This document shows positions 8,512-12,405 of a stretch of DNA of 12,405 bases, piece after piece. The notes beneath the pieces are model-generated. The model was not told the origin of the DNA. It ran no database searches and saw only the letters and a program-made list of their open reading frames with translations. Source of the DNA: Syntrophobacter sp. DG_60 (GTDB lineage: Bacteria > Desulfobacterota > Desulfofervidia > Desulfofervidales > DG-60); assembly GCA_001304365.1 (NCBI GenBank), contig LJNA01000091.1, forward strand, positions 1 through 12,405. The letters are read 5' to 3'. A program made the translations under genes and the position numbers. Positions within the stretch are counted from its first letter, which is position 1, and every line of letters begins with the position of its first letter.

Positions 8512-9294
8512 ATGCCAGATATTCATCCCACAGCTATTATCCATAATAGTGCAGAAATTGCAGAAGGTGTAAAGATAGGACCATATAGTCAGATTGGGCC
8601 AAATGTAAAAATAGGCTGTGATTCTATAATAGAATCGCATGTAGTCATCCATTCCCATACCGTCCTTGGTGAAAGATGTCACATCTTTCCCTTTGCCTCT
8701 ATTGGTGCTATTCCCCAAGACCTAAAATTTAAAGGGGAGGAGTCTTGGGTAAAGATTGGTGATGAATGTGTAATTAGAGAGTTTGTAACCATTCATCGTG
8801 GTACTGCCTTGGGTGTAGGAATAACAGAAATTGGAAATAGTAGTTTTCTTATGGCTTATGCCCATGTAGCCCATGATTGTAAAATAGGAAATCATGTAAT
8901 TGTGGCAAATGTAGCTACATTAGGAGGTCATGTAGAGATAGAAGATTATGCTATTATTGGCGGGATAACAGCTATTCACCAGTTTGTAAAGATTGGAGCC
9001 TATGCCCTTTTAGGGGGTATGTCTGCCACTGTAAAAGACATCCCCCCTTATGTCATAGCCTCAGGCAATAGGGCCAAACTCTATGGACTCAATTTAGTTG
9101 GACTGCGAAGGCACAATTTTTCACAAAATGTGATTTCTGCTTTAAAAAAGGCTTATGGTATACTAATACGCTCAAAAAAACCATTAAAAGTAGCCTTAGA
9201 AGAAACAAAAAATGAATCAATTTTTTATCTACCAGAAGTAGCACATTTTGTTAAATTTATAGAAAATTCTAAGAGGGGTATACCAAGAAGGTGA
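8512..9294 (+). CDS. lpxA: UDP-N-acetylglucosamine O-acyltransferase LpxA
   Basis: First enzyme of lipid A synthesis: moves a 3-hydroxyacyl chain from acyl-ACP to the 3-OH of UDP-GlcNAc. The 260 residues match the family (~255-265). The left-handed beta-helix of hexapeptide repeats fills about 1-190, starting 'IHPTAIIHNSAEI'. The catalytic His121 lies in 'YAHVAHDCKIGNH' (E. coli His125), with His118 equal to E. coli His122. 'HQFVKIGA' begins at His156. A helical C-terminal domain follows from 'GLNLVGLRRHNFS'. The residue aligned with the E. coli hydrocarbon-ruler Gly173 is Gly169, which suggests a longer hydroxyacyl donor. One base separates it from fabZ, and its stop overlaps the GTG of lpxI. 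Confidence 0.97.
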   Translation: MPDIHPTAIIHNSAEIAEGVKIGPYSQIGPNVKIGCDSIIESHVVIHSHTVLGERCHIFPFASIGAIPQDLKFKGEESWVKIGDECVIREFVTIHRGTALGVGITEIGNSSFLMAYAHVAHDCKIGNHVIVANVATLGGHVEIEDYAIIGGITAIHQFVKIGAYALLGGMSATVKDIPPYVIASGNRAKLYGLNLVGLRRHNFSQNVISALKKAYGILIRSKKPLKVALEETKNESIFYLPEVAHFVKFIENSKRGIPRR

Positions 9295-10088
9295 GGAAAA
9301 TAGGATTGATTGCTGGGAATGGTGAATTTCCTATCATATTTGCCCAAGCAGCAAAAATGGAAGGTTATAAGGTCATCGCCATTGCCCACAAAGGTGAAAC
9401 CTTAAAGGAATTAGAAAATTGGGTAGATAGCATTCAGTGGGTCAGGATAGGAAAGCTGGGAAAATTGATAGATTTTTTTAAAAGGAATGGAGTAAAGGAT
9501 GTGGCCTTAGTAGGTGGCATCACTAAAAGGAAGATGTTTACAGAAATTATGCCCGACTTAAGGGCCTTAAGCTTGGCCTTACGCCTCAAGACCAAAAAAG
9601 ATGATGCCATTTTAAGGGCAGTGGCAAAAGAATTAGAAAAGGAGGGTCTAATTGTTCAGCCTTCTACATTATTTGTGCCATCAATATTGGCGCCAAAAAG
9701 GTGCTTAACAGAACATAAGCCAAATAAAGAGCAGCAATGTGATATTGAATTTGGTTGGGAAATGGCAAAAGCCATTGGGGCCTTGGATATCGGACAATGC
9801 GTAGTAGTAAAGCAACAAACTGTACTAGCAGTAGAGGCTATAGATGGGACAGATGAGACCATAAAAAGGGGGGGCGCACTGGCTAAAGGGGCAGTGGTTG
9901 TTAAGGTAAGCAAACCACAACAGGATTTAAGGTTTGATGTACCTGCTGTAGGACTTAATACTATCAAAAATATGATATCAGTAAGTGCCTCTGTATTGGC
10001 CATAGAGGCAGGTAAGACATTGATGTTTGATAAGGAGGATATGATAGAAGAAGCTAACAAAGCAGGGATTAGTATTGTAAGTTTGTAA
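9291..10088 (+). CDS. lpxI: UDP-2,3-diacylglucosamine pyrophosphatase LpxI
   Basis: Hydrolyses UDP-2,3-diacylglucosamine to lipid X and UMP, the lipid A step done by LpxH in E. coli; LpxI attacks the alpha phosphorus instead. The 265 residues fit the DUF1009/LpxI family. The N-terminal domain opens with 'IGLIAGNGEFPIIFAQAA' and carries 'VALVGGITKRKMF'. The C-terminal domain has 'VEAIDGTDETIKRGG' and 'DLRFDVPAVG'; Asp212 or Asp216 here probably corresponds to the functionally essential Asp of Caulobacter LpxI. The start is GTG at 9291, overlapping the lpxA stop as GTGA. An ATG would require a later, worse N-terminus. The usual next gene, lpxB, is absent: a convergent galU follows after 110 bases. 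Confidence 0.95.
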   Translation: MRKIGLIAGNGEFPIIFAQAAKMEGYKVIAIAHKGETLKELENWVDSIQWVRIGKLGKLIDFFKRNGVKDVALVGGITKRKMFTEIMPDLRALSLALRLKTKKDDAILRAVAKELEKEGLIVQPSTLFVPSILAPKRCLTEHKPNKEQQCDIEFGWEMAKAIGALDIGQCVVVKQQTVLAVEAIDGTDETIKRGGALAKGAVVVKVSKPQQDLRFDVPAVGLNTIKNMISVSASVLAIEAGKTLMFDKEDMIEEANKAGISIVSL

Positions 10089-10156
10089 GCGCTGCAAGAT
10101 GCAGGATAAACAATACAAAATGAATTGAGATAAATAGAGATTGGAGATTTAAGCAC

Positions 10157-10189
10157 TTAACGAATGAACTCTTTAACTAATTAACGAAT
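10157..10189. repeat. Short direct repeats in the lpxI-galU spacer
   Basis: TTAACGAAT occurs at 10157-10165 and again at 10181-10189, 24 bases apart, with further near copies such as TTAACTAA between them. The 110-base spacer between the convergent lpxI and galU stops is very AT-rich and shows no hairpin plus T-tract terminator. The same TTAACG hexamer recurs on the other side of galU. Confidence 0.45.
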
Positions 10190-10198
10190 TGACTAAAT

Positions 10199-11038
10199 CT
10201 AGTATTCTACGCCCTTAAGAAATGCCTTAAGTTCTCTCCCCAGTTTAGGATGTTTTAGACCATAAATTATATTGGCCTTAAGGTAACCTAGCTTGTCTCC
10301 GCAGTCATAGCGTTTTCCTTCAAATTCATATGCATAAATAGTACTTTTTTGGCTCAACTCATTTAGGGCATCAGTGAGCTGTATCTCACCACCTTTACCA
10401 GGAGGGGTATGCTCCAAAATAGAAAAAATGTCTTTAGTTAAGATGTAGCGTCCAATTACCCCTAAATTAGAAGGAGCTTCTTGAGGTAATGGTTTTTCCA
10501 CTAGGTTTTTCGCTTTATAAAGACGCTCTGCTATAGTTTCTGGGCTAATTACTCCATATTTTGATATGAGTTCCTTAGGCAAGCGCTCCAGGGCCACTAC
10601 TGTGCTCTTTGTCTTTTCATAAACAGAAATGAGCTGTAAAGTACAGGGGATTTTACTATCTATTAGATCATCAGGTAGAAGTACTGCGAATGCATCCTCA
10701 AAGATCAAAGACTTAGCACACAGGACAGCATGTCCGAGACCTAAGGGCTGTTTTTGTCTAACAGAAACAATGTCAATCATCTTAGACAGGCCCTTGGCAA
10801 TGGAAAGCAATTCCTTTTTCCCCTTTTTTTCCAATACAGTCTCTAATTCAAAGGCAATATCAAAGTAATCCTCAATAGCAAACTTACCCTGTCGGGTAAC
10901 AAAAATAATCCCTTCAATCCCACTGGCAAGGACCTCTTCTACAATGTATTGAATCAAGGGCTTATCCACCACAGGCAACATCTCCTTGGGTACCGTCTTT
11001 GAAGCAGGTAAAAATCTTGTGCCCAAAGATTGTGTCAA
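10199..11038 (-). CDS. galU: UTP-glucose-1-phosphate uridylyltransferase, N-terminus degraded (possible pseudogene)
   Basis: GalU makes UDP-glucose from UTP and glucose-1-phosphate for polysaccharide and LPS-core synthesis. Most of the body is recognisable: 'LGTRFLPASKTVPKEMLP' at 5-22, 'DKPLIQYIVEE', 'RQKQPLGLGHAVLCAK' at 94-109, 'LLPDDLI' at 120-126, 'VEKP' at 180-183, 'SNLGVIGRY' at 190-198, 'GGEIQLTDAL' at 216-225 and 'RYDCGDKLGYLKA'. The first strand and the 'PAAG' part of the nucleotide-binding loop that should precede LGTR are missing. The frame opens at a TTG (11038) with no Shine-Dalgarno. Upstream it reads AVNLGF back to an in-frame TAA (11063-11065), with an ATG (11075-11077) five codons before that stop-containing stretch. 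So the 5' end looks mutated or replaced. It could be a recent pseudogene, a sequence error or an unusual start. Family identity is sure; activity is doubtful. Confidence 0.85.
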   Translation of the reverse strand: MTQSLGTRFLPASKTVPKEMLPVVDKPLIQYIVEEVLASGIEGIIFVTRQGKFAIEDYFDIAFELETVLEKKGKKELLSIAKGLSKMIDIVSVRQKQPLGLGHAVLCAKSLIFEDAFAVLLPDDLIDSKIPCTLQLISVYEKTKSTVVALERLPKELISKYGVISPETIAERLYKAKNLVEKPLPQEAPSNLGVIGRYILTKDIFSILEHTPPGKGGEIQLTDALNELSQKSTIYAYEFEGKRYDCGDKLGYLKANIIYGLKHPKLGRELKAFLKGVEY

Positions 11039-11092
11039 GAAACCAAGGTTGACAGCGGTTATTTAATGGCTTACCATGAGTGGCATAAGATA

Positions 11093-11226
11093 TCGTTAAT
11101 TCAAGAAATGATTGAATCAAAAAATTGGTTAAATCGTTAAATTCAAGAGGAAGTGCTCAGCGATGAATAGTTTTACTATTTGATGAATCAACCAATTGAT
11201 GAATCAACGAACTTAACCATTTAACG
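11093..11226. repeat. AT-rich cluster of short direct and inverted repeats between galU and surA
   Basis: This spacer is built from related short words. TGATGAATCAAC occurs at 11181-11192 and 11197-11208. TCGTTAATTCAAGA (11093-11106) returns with one inserted base at 11134-11148. AATTGGTT (11123-11130) is inverted as AACCAATT (11190-11197). CGTTAA/TTAACG appears at 11094-11099, 11135-11140 and 11221-11226. No open reading frame or RNA gene is apparent. The cluster lies directly upstream of the degraded galU 5' end and may be linked to its damage. Confidence 0.55.
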
Positions 11227-11262
11227 TTTGGCATTCAGGCTTGACTAAAGGACTATTTTAAA

Positions 11263-12177
11263 ATGAAAAGGATGGTATTAGCCTTTATAACGATTTTTAT
11301 AACAGTAGCAGAGGCCGAGATTATCGATAGAATAGTGGCCGTTGTCAATGATGAAGTTATTACTTTATCAGAATTGGAAGAAGCTACACAGCTTTATTCT
11401 AACCTATCCCCAAAATCCTCAGTAAAAAAACAGGTTTTAGAACAACTGATTAATGAAAAATTAGCAGCTCAAGAGATAAAGCGATTGGGCATTAAAGCAA
11501 GTAAAGAGGAGATAGATGGGGCTGTAAATAGAATTTTAAAGGAAAATAGTATAAGTTTGGAAGATTTAAAAGCAAAGTTAAAGGCTCAGGGAATGTCTTA
11601 CCCAGAATATCGCCACTTTCTAAAAAACCAAATGGAAAAAGGTAAATTGGTAGGGTTAGAGGTTGAGTCTAAGATAACTATTTTGGAAGAGACATTAAAA
11701 AAATATTATATATCAAACCAAAAGCAATATCAGGGTTATACCGAGTTCAATCTGCGACATATTCTATTATTACTACCCAAAACACAGCAAGAGATGGAAG
11801 AAATTAGACAAAAGCAGATAGAAATTGAAGAATTTTTAAGGCAAGGTCTACCTTTCTCAGAGATAGCACGCCGTTATTCACAGGCGCCCACTGCAGAGGA
11901 AGGCGGGGATTTGGGCTGGATAAAGGAAAAGGAATTATCCCCTGAAATAGGAAACATTGTTCAATCCCTTTCCATAGGCCAAGTTAGCAGCTTTATAAAA
12001 ACCAAGGCAGGTTACCAACTAATCCAGATAGTAGAAAAAAGACAGGTGCCTGAGAGGAGTTTTGAGGAAGTAAGGAATCAAATTTATAGTAAGCTATATC
12101 GACAAGAGGTTGAAAGATATTATGAGAAGTGGTTGGAGGGATTGAGAAAAAAAGCATTTGTAAAAATTTTATATTAA
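11263..12177 (+). CDS. surA: SurA-like periplasmic peptidyl-prolyl cis-trans isomerase
   Basis: Periplasmic chaperone/isomerase that escorts outer-membrane proteins to BamA. The 304 residues start with a signal peptide (1-18, 'VAEA' before 'EIIDRIVAVVNDEVIT', the standard mature SurA N-terminus). The SurA N-terminal helical domain covers about 19-135 and includes 'VLEQLINEKLAAQEIKRLGI'. One parvulin domain spans about 163-258, with 'LRHILL' at 164-169, 'YSQAPTAEEGGDLGW' at 205-219 and 'GYQLIQIVE' at 250-258. The C-terminal helix (about 264-304) should pack back on the N-domain. E. coli SurA has two parvulin domains in ~428 residues; single-domain forms are common elsewhere. AAAGGA (11247-11252) ten bases upstream serves as ribosome-binding site. 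Its function fits bamA and skp nearby. A PpiC/PrsA-type isomerase is the alternative name. Confidence 0.87.
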   Translation: MKRMVLAFITIFITVAEAEIIDRIVAVVNDEVITLSELEEATQLYSNLSPKSSVKKQVLEQLINEKLAAQEIKRLGIKASKEEIDGAVNRILKENSISLEDLKAKLKAQGMSYPEYRHFLKNQMEKGKLVGLEVESKITILEETLKKYYISNQKQYQGYTEFNLRHILLLLPKTQQEMEEIRQKQIEIEEFLRQGLPFSEIARRYSQAPTAEEGGDLGWIKEKELSPEIGNIVQSLSIGQVSSFIKTKAGYQLIQIVEKRQVPERSFEEVRNQIYSKLYRQEVERYYEKWLEGLRKKAFVKILY

Positions 12178-12190
12178 TTTTTTTAATATC

Positions 12191-12405
12191 ATGAACTGGA
12201 CTAACAAAATATCTATTAGACAGATTGAAGCCCTGTTAGAAAGTCGGCAAGAAAAAAGCCTTATAGAATTACTTTCAGGGCTTCATCCAGCAGATATTGC
12301 CGATTTAATCAACCACTTATCTAGTGATGACCAAAAAAAGAAGATTTTTTTTCTGTTAGATGTAGAGATTGCCTCAGAGGTGATTGTTGAGCTTTCTGAA
12401 AATAT
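12191..12405 (+). CDS. mgtE: Magnesium transporter MgtE, N-terminal part
   Basis: An open frame starts at ATG 12191 and runs off the window end after 71 full codons. The visible part matches the cytoplasmic MgtE N-domain, a superhelix of short alpha-helical repeats that senses Mg2+. It contains 'LIELLSGLHPADIADLI' followed by 'FFLLDVEIASEVIVELSEN', which correspond to the family pattern 'L..LHPADIA.LL..L' and 'LL....A..VL.EL'. The CBS and membrane domains would lie beyond the window. It follows surA by 13 bases and could be co-transcribed, though no good Shine-Dalgarno is visible in the T-rich gap. A CBS-domain protein sharing only the MgtE N-domain remains possible. Confidence 0.8.
   Translation, partial: MNWTNKISIRQIEALLESRQEKSLIELLSGLHPADIADLINHLSSDDQKKKIFFLLDVEIASEVIVELSEN

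Noticed and set aside
8356..8718. 120-codon minus-strand open frame across fabZ and lpxA
   Set aside because: It is antisense to two well-supported genes, and its translation shows no domain pattern.
10092..10104. Small hairpin CTGCA-AGA-TGCAG just after the lpxI stop, as a terminator
   Set aside because: The stem is only 5 base pairs and no T-run follows, so it does not meet the pattern of an intrinsic terminator.
9656..10156. 166-codon open frame on the minus strand
   Set aside because: It lies opposite lpxI, has a low-complexity Ser/Thr/Ile-rich translation and no recognisable motif. lpxI is clearly the real gene.
11093..11226. Repeat cluster as a CRISPR array
   Set aside because: The repeats are short (8-15 bases), unevenly spaced and partly inverted, with no constant repeat-spacer pattern and no cas genes.
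11241..11259. TTGACT followed by TATTTT upstream of surA as a promoter
   Set aside because: The two hexamers are only about 7 bases apart, far from the ~17 needed, and the second overlaps the spacer between ribosome-binding site and start.

Overview
The window is AT-rich bacterial chromosome from a Gram-negative (diderm) organism that makes lipid A. Nearly all of it is a conserved envelope-biogenesis block on the + strand. The order lysS, lolC/E, lolD, bamA, skp, lpxD, fabZ, lpxA, lpxI, the use of LpxI for UDP-diacylglucosamine hydrolysis, and a BamA with an extra periplasmic domain before the POTRA repeats all fit Desulfobacterota (the former Deltaproteobacteria). The low GC and Lys/Glu-rich proteins could suit a thermophilic member, but that is a guess from composition and gene order, not a species call.

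Layout. Positions 1-311 hold the C-terminal end of a PolB-type 3'-5' exonuclease-like protein. A 117-base gap with an imperfect palindrome follows. Genes from 429 to 10088 run in one direction with stop/start overlaps or a 1-base gap, except for 66 bases between bamA and skp that contain a promoter-like pair. The order is lysyl-tRNA synthetase, lipoprotein-release permease, its ATPase LolD, BamA, the chaperone Skp, LpxD, FabZ, LpxA and LpxI. After that the order breaks: a convergent UTP-glucose-1-phosphate uridylyltransferase gene (galU, 10199-11038, - strand) sits between two short repeat-rich spacers. On the + strand follow a SurA-like periplasmic peptidyl-prolyl isomerase (11263-12177) and the start of an MgtE-family magnesium transporter gene that runs off the window.

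How the genes work together. LolC/E plus LolD extract lipoproteins from the inner membrane. BamA inserts outer-membrane proteins delivered by Skp and SurA. FabZ supplies the fatty-acid elongation cycle, which shares the hydroxyacyl-ACP pool used by LpxA and LpxD, and LpxI performs the step between them and LpxB. LpxC, LpxB and LpxK are not in the window.

I found no mobile element, CRISPR array, RNA gene or clearly new system. The points most worth a second look are the degraded N-terminus of galU, which lacks the usual nucleotide-binding loop and has no credible start; the shortened first POTRA domain and extra N-terminal domain of BamA; and the related short repeats on both sides of galU.
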